DNA of 64,000 nt from Blautia hydrogenotrophica DSM 10507 (lineage in GTDB: Bacteria; Bacillota; Clostridia; Lachnospirales; Lachnospiraceae). The stretch lies in contig NZ_CP136423.1 of assembly GCF_034356035.1 (NCBI RefSeq), positions 496,001 through 560,000 on the forward strand, in the 5' to 3' direction. Each line of letters begins with the position of its first letter. Position 1 is the stretch's first letter. The position numbers and the translations under genes were made by a program. The notes under the pieces are model-generated. The model saw only the letters and a program-made list of their open reading frames with translations, did not search any database and was not told where the DNA came from. Positions 43,227 through 52,000 of this stretch are shown here, in pieces.

Positions 43227-45752
43227 ATGAAGTCTTTGAAACTGAGAGATAATTTTTATTGGACTGGGATTGTGGACAAGGATTTGCGAGTATTTGACAT
43301 CATCATGTATACGGAGTTTGGTACTACATACAACTCGTATGTGATGAAAGCGGGGGATAAGACAATTCTCTTTGAAACCGCGAAGGAGAAGTTTTTTGAT
43401 GATTATCTGGAAAAATTGGAAGAGATCACTGAAGTGACGAAGATTGACTATCTGGTAGTCAATCATACAGAGCCAGACCATGCGGGTAGTGTAGAGCGTC
43501 TGTTGGAGCTGAATCCGGGACTGAAGATTATTGCGACCGGTTGTGCGGTTGGGTTCTTAAAGGAAATCGTGAACGGAGAGTTTACAGCGATACCTGTAAA
43601 AGACGGACAAAGAATGCAGATCGGGGATAAGACCCTGCGGTTTTTGATTGTGCCGAACCTTCATTGGCCGGATACCATGTATACGTATATCGAGGAAGAA
43701 CAGATTTTAGTGACTTGCGACTCTTTTGGTTCTCATTATGGCTGTGAGACATTGATGAGCAAGGTGACAGACCAAGAAGGCTACATGAGGGCGACGAAAT
43801 ATTATTTTGATAATATCATCGGGCCTTTTAAAGCCTATATGAAAAAAGCATTGGATCGTATTCAGGAGTTGGATATCTCCATGATCTGTACAGGACATGG
43901 GCCAGTTCTGGATACAAAGATTGATTTTATCATACAGACTTATCGAGAGTGGTGTACCGTTGTCAATCCGAATCCGAGAAAAACGGTTATCGTCCCGTAT
44001 GTAACTGCCTATGGATACACGGGAATGCTTGCTCAGGAAATTGCAAAGGGAATTCGAGACAGTGGAGATGTAGATGTGCGTTGCTATGATATGGTAGAGG
44101 CAGATCAGGAGAAAGTCCTGGAAGAGTTGGGATTTGCTGACGGAATACTCTTTGGAACGCCGACGATTGTGGGAGAGGCTCTGAAACCTATCTGGGAGCT
44201 CGTGACGTCTATTTTTGCCGGGACCCACGGCGGAAAGCTGGCCAGTGCTTTTGGCAGCTACGGCTGGAGTGGAGAGGGAGTTCCCCATATCATTGAGAGG
44301 CTAAAACAGCTTCGTATGAAGGTTGTTGATGGACTTAGAGTGCGGTTTAAACCGAGTGAGGCCGATCTGGTAGATGCGTATGAATATGGCTATCAGTTTG
44401 GCTGCACACTTCAAAATAAAGAAAATCCTAAGAAAAGATCGGCCAGAAAAACCCTGGTAAAATGCGTGATCTGTGGGGAGATTTTTGACTCGTCGGTAGA
44501 GGTCTGTCCGGTGTGCGGTGCAGGCAGAGAACATTTTGTGCCGGTTGAGGCAGAGGAGACGGCCTATCACAGAGATACGAAGGATTTTTATGTGATTTTG
44601 GGAAACGGAGCGGCAGGTTTTCAGGCAGCTAAGGCGATCAGAGAGAGGGACCGTACAGGTTCTATCTTGATGATTTCCAATGAACCTTACTCTGCTTACA
44701 ATCGTCCCATGCTGACGAAATCAATTATGGCCGATCTGCAGGCTGATCAGATCGCCATCGAGAACCAGCAGTGGTATGAAGAGAATAATATCATTCAGGT
44801 TCTCGGAAGAGAAGTTATCGCTATTGACACACAGAGTCAGGAGGTGGAATTGGAAGACGGCACCAGGCTCAGATACAGTAAGCTGATCTATGCGTTGGGC
44901 TCTGAGTGTTTCATTCCGCCTATTCCTGGAACGGATAAGAAGCAGGTGGTGGCCATCCGAAGACTGAGCGATACACAGAAGATCGCAGCCCTTTTGCCGG
45001 GAGTAAAGAATGTGGTCGTGATTGGCGGCGGCGTTTTGGGGCTGGAAGCAGCTTGGGAGCTGAGAAAGGCAAAGTGTAAGGTGACGGTGCTGGAGCTGTC
45101 CCCGCAGCTTATGGGACGGCAGCTGGATGAACCTGCCAGCGAGATGCTCAGGTTAGCCAGTGAGAGCCAGGGAATTGAGATTTTGACTGGTGTCCAGATT
45201 GTAGAAATTCAAGGGGACGATAAAGTTACCGGAGTGTGTCTGGGAGATCAAAAGGTACTGCCTGCGGATCTAGTAATTGTATCCTGTGGTGTAAGAGCAA
45301 ATGTAGGAATTGCCCAGAAAACTGGGATTCAGACAGACCGAGCCGTCCTGGTGAATGATAAAATGGAGACTAATATTTCGGGAATCTATGCCTGTGGAGA
45401 CTGTGCAGAATACCAAGGTATCAACTATGCGATCTGGCCTGAAGCCTCTGAACAGGGCAAGGTGGCCGGTGCAAATGCGGCGGGAGATGATCTGAGCTAC
45501 AATCCAGTTCCAGCAGCTTTGAATTTTCATGGTATGAATACGGCCTTGTATGCAGCGGGGGACAATGGCAAGAATTCCAATTTGGTCTATAAAACTGTGG
45601 AGTATAAAGATATGGCTAAGAAGCAGTATCAGAAGCTGTATTTTCTGAACAATCGTCTGTGTGGAGTAATTCTGATCGGGGATGTGAGCAAAATGGCAGA
45701 ATTGTCTCAAGCGTTGGAAGAACATGCTCCTTATCAGAAAGTGATGAGATAA
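43227..45752 (+). CDS. Class F flavodiiron protein (diiron-flavodoxin-rubredoxin-reductase fusion)
   Basis: An 841-residue fusion; ATG at 43227 follows GGAGG. Residues 1-250 are a metallo-beta-lactamase-like diiron domain with NHTEPDHAG (H80, E82, D84, H85). Residues 255-400 are a flavodoxin domain. A rubredoxin follows with CVICGEIFDSSVEVCPVC (C413 onward). Residues from about 455 form NAD(P)H:rubredoxin oxidoreductase with GNGAAGFQAAKAI, VVIGGGVLGLEAAWEL and GIYACGDCAE. Known relatives in clostridia reduce oxygen to water, and some nitric oxide, directly from NADH. It is a self-contained oxygen-scavenging enzyme. Confidence 0.92.
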   Translation: MKSLKLRDNFYWTGIVDKDLRVFDIIMYTEFGTTYNSYVMKAGDKTILFETAKEKFFDDYLEKLEEITEVTKIDYLVVNHTEPDHAGSVERLLELNPGLKIIATGCAVGFLKEIVNGEFTAIPVKDGQRMQIGDKTLRFLIVPNLHWPDTMYTYIEEEQILVTCDSFGSHYGCETLMSKVTDQEGYMRATKYYFDNIIGPFKAYMKKALDRIQELDISMICTGHGPVLDTKIDFIIQTYREWCTVVNPNPRKTVIVPYVTAYGYTGMLAQEIAKGIRDSGDVDVRCYDMVEADQEKVLEELGFADGILFGTPTIVGEALKPIWELVTSIFAGTHGGKLASAFGSYGWSGEGVPHIIERLKQLRMKVVDGLRVRFKPSEADLVDAYEYGYQFGCTLQNKENPKKRSARKTLVKCVICGEIFDSSVEVCPVCGAGREHFVPVEAEETAYHRDTKDFYVILGNGAAGFQAAKAIRERDRTGSILMISNEPYSAYNRPMLTKSIMADLQADQIAIENQQWYEENNIIQVLGREVIAIDTQSQEVELEDGTRLRYSKLIYALGSECFIPPIPGTDKKQVVAIRRLSDTQKIAALLPGVKNVVVIGGGVLGLEAAWELRKAKCKVTVLELSPQLMGRQLDEPASEMLRLASESQGIEILTGVQIVEIQGDDKVTGVCLGDQKVLPADLVIVSCGVRANVGIAQKTGIQTDRAVLVNDKMETNISGIYACGDCAEYQGINYAIWPEASEQGKVAGANAAGDDLSYNPVPAALNFHGMNTALYAAGDNGKNSNLVYKTVEYKDMAKKQYQKLYFLNNRLCGVILIGDVSKMAELSQALEEHAPYQKVMR

Positions 45753-45772
45753 TAAAATAACTTTTATCTGCG

Positions 45773-45805
45773 AGACCTGTGCCGGAGACCGGCACAGGTC
45801 TTTTT
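45773..45805 (+). terminator. Terminator of the flavodiiron gene
   Basis: AGACCTGTGCCGG (45773-45785) pairs perfectly with CCGGCACAGGTCT (45789-45801) over a 3-base loop, then T5. Confidence 0.92.
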
Positions 45806-45808
45806 ATG

Positions 45809-45960
45809 TAATAGCAAAGACGTGGTCACGCTAATGCGCGAAAGTTCTCTCCAATTACTTAAACGCTTCGCTATAGATACGCACGCAGTAATAAGGTAGT
45901 GCAGCGCAGAGCAGTGTTGTGGCGGCATACAAAGAGAGCTTTGCATCTCAAAGATTGAGG
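45809..45960. repeat. Dispersed intergenic repeat family B, second long copy
   Basis: Aligns with 27745-27900 in order: ATAGCAAAGACG, TCACGCTAATG, ATTAC, AATAAGGTAGTG, GTGTTGTGGCGG, GAGAGCTTTGC. Like the first copy it follows a terminator. No coding capacity. Bases 45961-46083 then hold TATAAT (46045-46050) for the two-component operon. Confidence 0.65.
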
Positions 45961-46083
45961 GGATGGGAAGCGGAAGTGGGTTTGCTCACTTTGTTCTTTT
46001 GTTGGAGAAATGTAAAAGAACTTTAATATTTTTCATTCTTTTGTTATAATTAGAAATGAGAAAAAAGAAAGTGTGTGAGAGCT

Positions 46084-46755
46084 ATGAAAAAAATCTTGGT
46101 AGCTGATGACGATTATTTGTTAAGAGACTTAATAAAAGATATACTGGAAGAGAAAAATTATGAGGTGTTAGAGGCTAAAAATGGGCAGGAGGCTGTTGAG
46201 ATTTTTAATCAGAATCCTGAAATCTCACTGGTGATACTTGATGTCATGATGCCTCAATACGATGGCATGGAAGTTCTGAGGAGAATCCGGCTGCAATCCA
46301 ATGTGCCGGTTTTGATACTGACAGCGTTAGGAGATACGCAGAATGAGCTGAGTAGCCTTCGCAGTGGGGCAAATGATTATATGGCGAAGCCTTTTCATCC
46401 AGAAGTGTTGCTGGCCAGAGCAGAAAATTTAATGCGGATGGTGAGGAATAAGTCAGATAGCCATTTACAGGTTGGAGAGGTCGTGGTAGACGAAAAAAAA
46501 TGCCGCGTTTATGTGAGGGGAAAAGAAATCAGCCTGACACATAAGGAATATCAGCTGTTGGTCTATCTGATGCAGAATAGGGATATCGTGTTGACAAGGG
46601 ACCAAATTTTGGAAAAAGTGTGGGGATTTGATTATGAGGGGGACATACGTACGATTGACACTCACATTAAAATGCTTAGAATGGACTTGAAAAGCTGCGG
46701 CAGTTACATACGCACAATTCGAGGAATGGGGTATACTCTGAGTTCGGAGGGATAA
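46084..46755 (+). CDS. OmpR-family response regulator
   Basis: A 223-residue regulator. The receiver domain has acidic ADDDY, phosphoacceptor D53 in VILDVMMPQYDG, T in ILTALGD and K in MAKPFHP. The C-terminal winged helix includes EISLTHKEYQLLVYLMQNRD and IRTIRGMGYTL. Start at 46084 (MKKILVADDD) is preferred over a GTG at 46075. It is coupled to the histidine kinase immediately downstream. Confidence 0.9.
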   Translation: MKKILVADDDYLLRDLIKDILEEKNYEVLEAKNGQEAVEIFNQNPEISLVILDVMMPQYDGMEVLRRIRLQSNVPVLILTALGDTQNELSSLRSGANDYMAKPFHPEVLLARAENLMRMVRNKSDSHLQVGEVVVDEKKCRVYVRGKEISLTHKEYQLLVYLMQNRDIVLTRDQILEKVWGFDYEGDIRTIDTHIKMLRMDLKSCGSYIRTIRGMGYTLSSEG

Positions 46756-46756
46756 A

Positions 46757-48181
46757 TTGTTTAATTCTTTGAGAAAAAAATATGCGTTGACGGGAGTAGG
46801 TTTAATCCTGGCCTTTCTATTGGTTTCTTTGCTGCTGAATGGGCTGCTGAAAGAACCGTTTTTAATCTGGGAAAATCACCGCAAAATGGAGGCTATCTGT
46901 GACCAGATTCAAAGGTGGATGAGAGAAGACCGAGAAGGATTACAGAAGAATATTGAAGAACTTGGGTTTCAGGAAAATGTGAAAATTAGTATTTTTGGTG
47001 AAGACTATCAGATATTGGCAACGACCCAGTTACGAGGTGAGCGGGAAAAGAGCGTAAAAGAGAAGCTGGTGAAAAAATTAAAGGCTATTCGGGATATTCT
47101 GGACAAAGAAGGGGTTTATTTTCGGAAAGATGAGCGGAAAGGTCGAAAAGATCTTTCATATCTGGTACAGGTGGAAAAGGCAGGAAGTCTTGGATATGTG
47201 GTTGTGAGGAAGTCCATCCCGGGTATTCAAAAGAATATGATGCTGATGGATTTATTTTATGTGCTTTCTAGCTTAGTTACTTTGGCAGCAGGCAGTGTGA
47301 TTATTGTGTGGCTGGCAGGTAAAATGGTACGGCCATTGGAGAATATGAATCAGGTCACACGGAGAATTGCGCAGCTTGATTTTGAGGAGAGCGTTCAGGT
47401 AAAATCCAAAGACGAGCTGGGGACTTTGGCAGCTTCGATCAACTCCATGTCAGATCAGTTAAAATTCAATATGGAAGAACTGCAAAAAGAGTTGGAATTT
47501 CGAAAAGGAATGCTGCGAAGTCTTGCCCATGAGTTGAAGACTCCGATTGCTGTAATCGAGGGATATACGGAGCATATGCCATACATCGCGGAAAGTCAAC
47601 CGCAGAAATTGCAAAAGTATGTGGATGTAATTGCGAAAGAATGTGTCAGAATGGACCAGATGATTCGCGAGATTTTGGAGTTGTGCGCATACGAGAACCG
47701 GGAAAATATTGTTCAAGTCACAGCATTTTCGTCAGGGATTTTTCTGAGAGAATTGGCACAGCAGACCTGGGAAGAGTTTTCCAGAACAGTGGAGATTTTA
47801 GATGAGATTGATGGATATATAGCCGGCGATTATCAAATGCTTCAAAGAGCGGTGTACAATTACATTAAAAATGCTGTCTTTCATAGCAGGGACGCGGGTA
47901 TTATTCGCCTGACGGCCAGAAACGAGGGGCAGAATTGGATTTTTTCTGTTTATAATAGTGGGAGTCATATAGACGAGGCAGAGTTGGAGAAAATTTGGGA
48001 GGTGTTCTATAAATCTGACCAGGCCAGAACGAGGGAGCGGACGAGCTGTGGGATTGGCTTGGCTATTGCAAAAGAAGTGGCCCATGCACATCGAGGCAGG
48101 ACCTGGGCTAAAAACATGACAGACGGAGTTGAGTTTTATCTGTCAATCCCCTCAAGTAGCGTGGACAAAAAGGGAGGCTGA
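46757..48181 (+). CDS. Sensor histidine kinase
   Basis: A 474-residue kinase with a TTG start placed by CGGAGG 7 bases upstream. One helix near residues 12-32 and another near 167-190 frame an extracellular domain of about 135 residues. A HAMP linker follows, then the H-box LAHELKTPIAVIEGY with H258, the N-box YNYIKNAVFHS and the G-box GIGLAIAKE. The loop and ATP motifs are intact. Signal unknown; a cell-wall carboxypeptidase gene next to it suggests an envelope stimulus. Confidence 0.88.
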   Translation: MFNSLRKKYALTGVGLILAFLLVSLLLNGLLKEPFLIWENHRKMEAICDQIQRWMREDREGLQKNIEELGFQENVKISIFGEDYQILATTQLRGEREKSVKEKLVKKLKAIRDILDKEGVYFRKDERKGRKDLSYLVQVEKAGSLGYVVVRKSIPGIQKNMMLMDLFYVLSSLVTLAAGSVIIVWLAGKMVRPLENMNQVTRRIAQLDFEESVQVKSKDELGTLAASINSMSDQLKFNMEELQKELEFRKGMLRSLAHELKTPIAVIEGYTEHMPYIAESQPQKLQKYVDVIAKECVRMDQMIREILELCAYENRENIVQVTAFSSGIFLRELAQQTWEEFSRTVEILDEIDGYIAGDYQMLQRAVYNYIKNAVFHSRDAGIIRLTARNEGQNWIFSVYNSGSHIDEAELEKIWEVFYKSDQARTRERTSCGIGLAIAKEVAHAHRGRTWAKNMTDGVEFYLSIPSSSVDKKGG

Positions 48182-48366
48182 CAATTTTTTATAGTGAGAA
48201 TAAGTGTGAAATAAGTTTTAAATAAATATTATGAAAATATTTCACATACATTACACAGTGTGATGCTATATATGGATATAGATCTGATTTCACAGAGAGT
48301 CTTTGGAAGGAGTAAAAGTCTCTCTGTGAAGCGTGCTTATTATGAAATGACTGGTGAGGGAGTAAA

Positions 48367-49605
48367 ATGAGACAAAAATGGAAAAGAGCACTTGTCGCTT
48401 TTGCTGTGTTTGTGAGCTTGATGGGGCAGACAGTATTTGCGCAGGTGGAGGAGCCGGTGTCCACAAAAGGGGAGATGGACGAGCCGGCAGAGAATTCACA
48501 GAGGGTAAAGGTTTCTTCGGAATGTGGACTGGTAATGGATGTGGGAACACAGACAGTTTTGTATGAGAAGAACGGAGAAGAATTACACTATCCGGCCAGT
48601 ATCACAAAACTTTTGACAGCTTTGGTAGTGATGGAACGTTGTGAGCTGGATGAGACTGTGATTTTTTCTCACGATGCGGTTTATGAAGTGGAGTCGGGTA
48701 GCGGAAACAATCAAGGATTTGAAGCAGGAGACAAGCTTACGGTGGAAGACTGTCTCTATGCAATGATTTTAGAGTCCTCTAATCCAGCAGCTAATGCGCT
48801 TGCGGAACACACGAGCGGAAGTCTAGAGGCTTTTGTCAACGAGATGAACCAAAAGGCGGAGGAGCTGGGCTGTGAAAACAGCAATTTCGAAAATCCCTCG
48901 GGGCTGAACGATGAGGCCCAGAAGACCACAGCGTATGATATGGGGTTGATTTCCAGTGAAGTATTTAAGAATGACACTTTGAAGGAAATATGCTCCGCTG
49001 AAACTTATCAGCTTCCGCCGACTTTAAATCAGACAGAGGGATATCTTCTGCACATGGAGCATAGACTGGTAAATGGTGAGGAACAAAAAGATGACCGATG
49101 GGATTTAGTGGCAGGAAAGACCGGCTATACTACGATGGCAGGGAATACCTTAGTGACGTATGCCGAGGAGGATGACAAACAACTGGTCTCAGTGGTGATG
49201 CAGAGTGAACAGACGCACTATGAGGATACGAACAATTTATTAAACTACGGATTTGATAACTACGAACGGTTGGTTGTGGCAGAACGGGAGAAACAGGCGG
49301 AGATCCAGGCTGCGGCAATTGCTGCTGCTGCGGCTCCTACAGATACCGGAGAGAAGACATCACAGGTTACTCAAACGGCTGAGAAGTCTTTGGACACGGC
49401 GCTGATTTTAAAGTTTGCAGTGGCAGCGGGCGTTGTGCTTGTCATCCTCATTCTTTTGTTTATCAGTCATATGAAGAAAAAAGAGAGGGAGCGCAGAAGA
49501 AGAGAAATGCTGATGCGCAAGAGAAGAAAGCGGGCAAGAGAGATGCAGATGCGCCGGCAGCAGGACTACCAAATGCTACGGGTTTACGAAAGGTCAGGGA
49601 GATAG
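48367..49605 (+). CDS. D-alanyl-D-alanine carboxypeptidase (S11) with C-terminal anchor
   Basis: A 412-residue exported enzyme. Residues 1-27 form a signal peptide ending AQTVFAQ. The S11 motifs are SITK (S78, K81), SSNPAAN for SxN and KTGYT for KTG. It trims the terminal D-alanine of peptidoglycan stem peptides. After about residue 310 the usual S11 beta-rich domain is replaced by an alanine-rich linker, a transmembrane helix (LKFAVAAGVVLVILILLFI) and a highly basic tail of arginine, lysine and methionine. Such a cytoplasmic tail is unusual. Confidence 0.88.
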   Translation: MRQKWKRALVAFAVFVSLMGQTVFAQVEEPVSTKGEMDEPAENSQRVKVSSECGLVMDVGTQTVLYEKNGEELHYPASITKLLTALVVMERCELDETVIFSHDAVYEVESGSGNNQGFEAGDKLTVEDCLYAMILESSNPAANALAEHTSGSLEAFVNEMNQKAEELGCENSNFENPSGLNDEAQKTTAYDMGLISSEVFKNDTLKEICSAETYQLPPTLNQTEGYLLHMEHRLVNGEEQKDDRWDLVAGKTGYTTMAGNTLVTYAEEDDKQLVSVVMQSEQTHYEDTNNLLNYGFDNYERLVVAEREKQAEIQAAAIAAAAAPTDTGEKTSQVTQTAEKSLDTALILKFAVAAGVVLVILILLFISHMKKKERERRRREMLMRKRRKRAREMQMRRQQDYQMLRVYERSGR

Positions 49606-49621
49606 ATTCCTGGCCTTTTTA
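49592..49621 (+). terminator. Terminator overlapping the carboxypeptidase stop
   Basis: GGTCAGGGA (49592-49600) pairs with TTCCTGGCC (49607-49615) through two wobbles, followed by five T residues. Confidence 0.75.
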
Positions 49622-49760
49622 GACGGATTTTGCCGGAAGTTGCGATGAAATGCGAATTGAAAAAAAAGTAAAAAATTTTTATAATGAGTAAGAACATCAG
49701 AAATTCAGGGAAGGTACTGAAGAGAACAGGGGGAAGTTGAGAAATTGAGGAGGAAAGCAA

Positions 49761-50456
49761 ATGCATATGATATCGCACGGACACGATGAGAATAAGGGGT
49801 CAAAGACATACGCTGTACAGCAGGAAGAGAAGATAGGAGCTAGTACATGTGCGGATTGCAGAATTCACGGCTGTTGGGAGGAAAAACCTAAAAAGCTTCC
49901 CGGGAACTGCCCGGGGCGCAAAAAAGAACTTTTGGAATATTCTCTAAAGGAGTACCAAAAATCGGAGAATCATCGATTTTTTGTGACTTCTTCTGAAATT
50001 GAGAAGATGGGATATGGACAGTGGACCAGAATCCGGGAGACCATAGAATTCTGTAAACGTATGAACTATAAAAAGATAGGAATTGCTTTTTGTAAAGGTC
50101 TGAGGGAAGAGGCCAAGGTGCTGGTGAAAATATTTCGCAGACATGGTTTTCATGTTGTGGCGGTTATGTGTAAATCGGGAGGTGTTGACAAAGCCCAGAC
50201 TGGAGTTGAGGAGGAGATGAAGCTTCATCCAGGAGAATTTGAGGCTATGTGCAACCCAATTTTTCAAGCGACACTGTTAAATGAACAGGAGACAGATTTT
50301 AATCTTGCGGTTGGGCTGTGTGTAGGCCACGATTCACTTTTTTATAAGTATTCAAGGGCTATGGTGACGACAGTAATTACGAAAGATAGAGTGTTGGCGC
50401 ACAATCCGGTGGGAGCACTGTACTGTGCAGAAAGCTATTACAGAGAAAAATTATAA
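49761..50456 (+). CDS. DUF1847 putative metal-binding protein
   Basis: A 231-residue protein starting behind TTGAGGAGG. CADCRIHGCW at residues 30-40 is the cysteine motif of DUF1847 proteins, followed by LPGNCP. Further cysteines lie in IEFCKRMNYKKIGIAFCKGL, MCKSGG, EAMCNP and GLCVGHD. The last part, GHDSLFYKYSRAMVTTVITKDRVLAHNPVGALY, is strongly conserved in this family. No function is established; an iron-sulfur or other metal centre is inferred. Confidence 0.85.
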   Translation: MHMISHGHDENKGSKTYAVQQEEKIGASTCADCRIHGCWEEKPKKLPGNCPGRKKELLEYSLKEYQKSENHRFFVTSSEIEKMGYGQWTRIRETIEFCKRMNYKKIGIAFCKGLREEAKVLVKIFRRHGFHVVAVMCKSGGVDKAQTGVEEEMKLHPGEFEAMCNPIFQATLLNEQETDFNLAVGLCVGHDSLFYKYSRAMVTTVITKDRVLAHNPVGALYCAESYYREKL

Positions 50457-50470
50457 AGAGAAGCTTGATT

Positions 50471-50516
50471 CCTCCAAACCGCTTCCAGGTCGGGACGGTT
50501 TGGAGGAAAGTTTTTA
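50471..50516. terminator. Terminator between DUF1847 gene and cupin gene
   Basis: CCTCCAAACCG (50471-50481) pairs perfectly with CGGTTTGGAGG (50496-50506), followed by AAAGTTTTT on the plus strand. Confidence 0.85.
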
Positions 50517-50858
50517 ATTTTTTAAAATCAACGCGATAAATACTAGGTCAGTATCCCCAGTATTTTCCACGCCATGGCCGTGACCATCTTCACAGAAAGT
50601 CACATCGCCAGCTTCCACAGGAATGAGAGAGCCGTCGTCATTGTAGACTCCTTTTCCTTCCAACAAGTAATAGGTCTCGGTTTCTCCATGGTGTTCATGG
50701 TAGCCCAGAGCGCTTCCTGGTTCGAGAGTGACTCTTGAGAACATGCGGCAGTGTTGGCCTAGTTCCTTTTCAGTTAATAATCCTTCTTTTAACAGATGCC
50801 CTTTTCCAGGAGCTTGTAAGGGAACATCGAGTGTCGTGCGTTCAGTTGCTTTTGTCAA
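50514..50858 (-). CDS. Small cupin-domain protein
   Basis: A 114-residue single cupin. Metal ligands appear in YHEHHGETETYYLLEG (motif 1, H-x-H...E) and HGHGVENTGDTDLVFIA (motif 2). The first 40 residues are a helical arm. Cupins of this size include isomerases, dioxygenases and sugar-binding sensors; the reaction here is unknown. The start follows AAGGAGG on the minus strand. Confidence 0.8.
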   Translation of the reverse strand: MTKATERTTLDVPLQAPGKGHLLKEGLLTEKELGQHCRMFSRVTLEPGSALGYHEHHGETETYYLLEGKGVYNDDGSLIPVEAGDVTFCEDGHGHGVENTGDTDLVFIALILKN

Positions 50859-50887
50859 TGGTAAGTCCTCCTTCTTGGTAAGTGATC

Positions 50888-51032
50888 GTAACAGTTCAGC
50901 CTGACACTGTCCCGCGAGGCGTCACGCTGCATTTGCAGCGGGATCCCGAGGATTGCAGGCGCCAGACGGAGAGAATCGCAGTCTGTGTGCATGCATTTGT
51001 GACAGTGAAGCCGAAAGGCTGAAAACTGTTAC
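50888..51032. repeat. Inverted-repeat element (MITE/REP-like), copy 2
   Basis: The ends GTAACAGTTCAGCCT (from 50888) and reverse-complemented GTAACAGTTTTCAGCCT (from 51032) match apart from a 2-base insertion. The 22 bases from 50880 are repeated exactly at 51033-51054, where the next element begins. Confidence 0.75.
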
Positions 51033-51039
51033 AAGTGAT

Positions 51040-51215
51040 CGTAACAGTTCAGCCATAACAGCTCGGATTCGCTGCTGCGCAGCTTATATCGCCGCGTATG
51101 CGGCTAAATCCTCGCTTATGGCTAAGCGCCATATGCCTGATCAGTGCAAAACTTCTCTGCAAGCAAGCTTGCTCTGAATTTTTGTTCTGATCAGTCGCAT
51201 GGCTGAATGGTTACG
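51040..51215. repeat. Inverted-repeat element (MITE/REP-like), copy 3
   Basis: CGTAACAGTTCAGCCAT (51040-51056) and the reverse complement of 51199-51215 agree at 15 of 17 positions. The interior matches the 278-377 element (CCATATGC, CAAGCAAGCTT, GCATGGCTGAAT). Copies 2 and 3 lie head-to-tail between the cupin gene and the GreA gene. Confidence 0.78.
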
Positions 51216-51272
51216 AGTAATCTTTTCGGATTATTATATCATTCGGGTAGATGTGGTGCAAGTCAATGAGCG

Positions 51273-51302
51273 TTGACTTTGGATGTTACATAGGTATATA
51301 AT
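51273..51302 (+). promoter_or_regulatory. greA promoter
   Basis: TTGACT (51273-51278) and TATAAT (51297-51302), 18-base spacer. The upstream gap contains the two inverted-repeat elements. Confidence 0.75.
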
Positions 51303-51367
51303 GAGGGTCATGATTTCGAAGAAAGGATGGCGCCATGTGAAAGGCAGGTGCCGAAAAATAAAGGACT

Positions 51368-51871
51368 ATGCGTAATCAATTGACGAAAAATGACGTGGAA
51401 AAGATAAAAGAAGAGATTGAGTACCGCAAACTGGTGGTTCGTAAAGAAGCGCTAGAGGCGGTCAAGGAGGCAAGAGCCCATGGGGATCTCAGTGAGAATT
51501 TTGAGTATCATGCGGCGAAAAAAGATAAGAACCGTAATGAGAGCAGAATTCGTTATTTAGAAAGAATGCTGAAGACTTCTGAGATTGTTTCTGATGAGTC
51601 GAAGGACGACGAGGTGGGCCTGTTCAATACGGTGGAGCTGTATTTTGAAGAAGACGATGAGACGGAGAAGTTCAAGGTGGTGACATCTGTGAGAGGAAAT
51701 TCTTTGAAGGGGTTAATTAGCACGGAATCTCCGCTCGGAAAAGCGATTATGGGAAAGAAGACTGGAGATCGGGTAGAGATTAAAGTCAGCGATAGCTACA
51801 GCTATTATGTCGTGATTAAATCCATTGAGAATACCCATGATGACGGGAGCGACCAGATTCGGAAATATTGA
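51368..51871 (+). CDS. greA: GreA-family transcription elongation factor
   Basis: A 167-residue factor. The N-terminal coiled-coil (NDVEKIKEEIEYRKLVVRKEALEAVKEARAHGDLSENFEYHAAK) has the acidic tip region of GreA, and the C-terminal FKBP-like domain ends SPLGKAIMGKKTGDRVEI. It rescues backtracked RNA polymerase by stimulating cleavage of the RNA 3' end. It may be a second, diverged GreA rather than the main one, because the middle (DESKDDEVGLFNTVELYFEEDDETEKF) is unusually acidic. Confidence 0.88.
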   Translation: MRNQLTKNDVEKIKEEIEYRKLVVRKEALEAVKEARAHGDLSENFEYHAAKKDKNRNESRIRYLERMLKTSEIVSDESKDDEVGLFNTVELYFEEDDETEKFKVVTSVRGNSLKGLISTESPLGKAIMGKKTGDRVEIKVSDSYSYYVVIKSIENTHDDGSDQIRKY

Positions 51872-51875
51872 TGAC

Positions 51876-51946
51876 AAAAAAGGCTGCCGTGCAGTTTGGT
51901 TTTCGGTGCAGATTTCGTTGACCAAATTGTGAGGCAGCCTTTTTTA
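51876..51946. terminator. Bidirectional terminator between greA and ilvE
   Basis: AAAAAGGCTGCC pairs with GGCAGCCTTTTT around an inner TTTGGT/ACCAAA stem, giving a T-run on either strand. Confidence 0.9.
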
Positions 51947-52000
51947 TGTGATAGAAAATAGCTTATCGCGCGGATGCGCAAAGTTTTTTGGAAAACAGAA

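Noticed and set aside
45809..45960. A decayed insertion sequence
   Set aside because: No transposase remnant or terminal repeats over the whole unit; it matches the other intergenic copies instead.
50953..51177. A 74-codon frame between the cupin and GreA genes
   Set aside because: It lies across two inverted-repeat elements and has no ribosome site.
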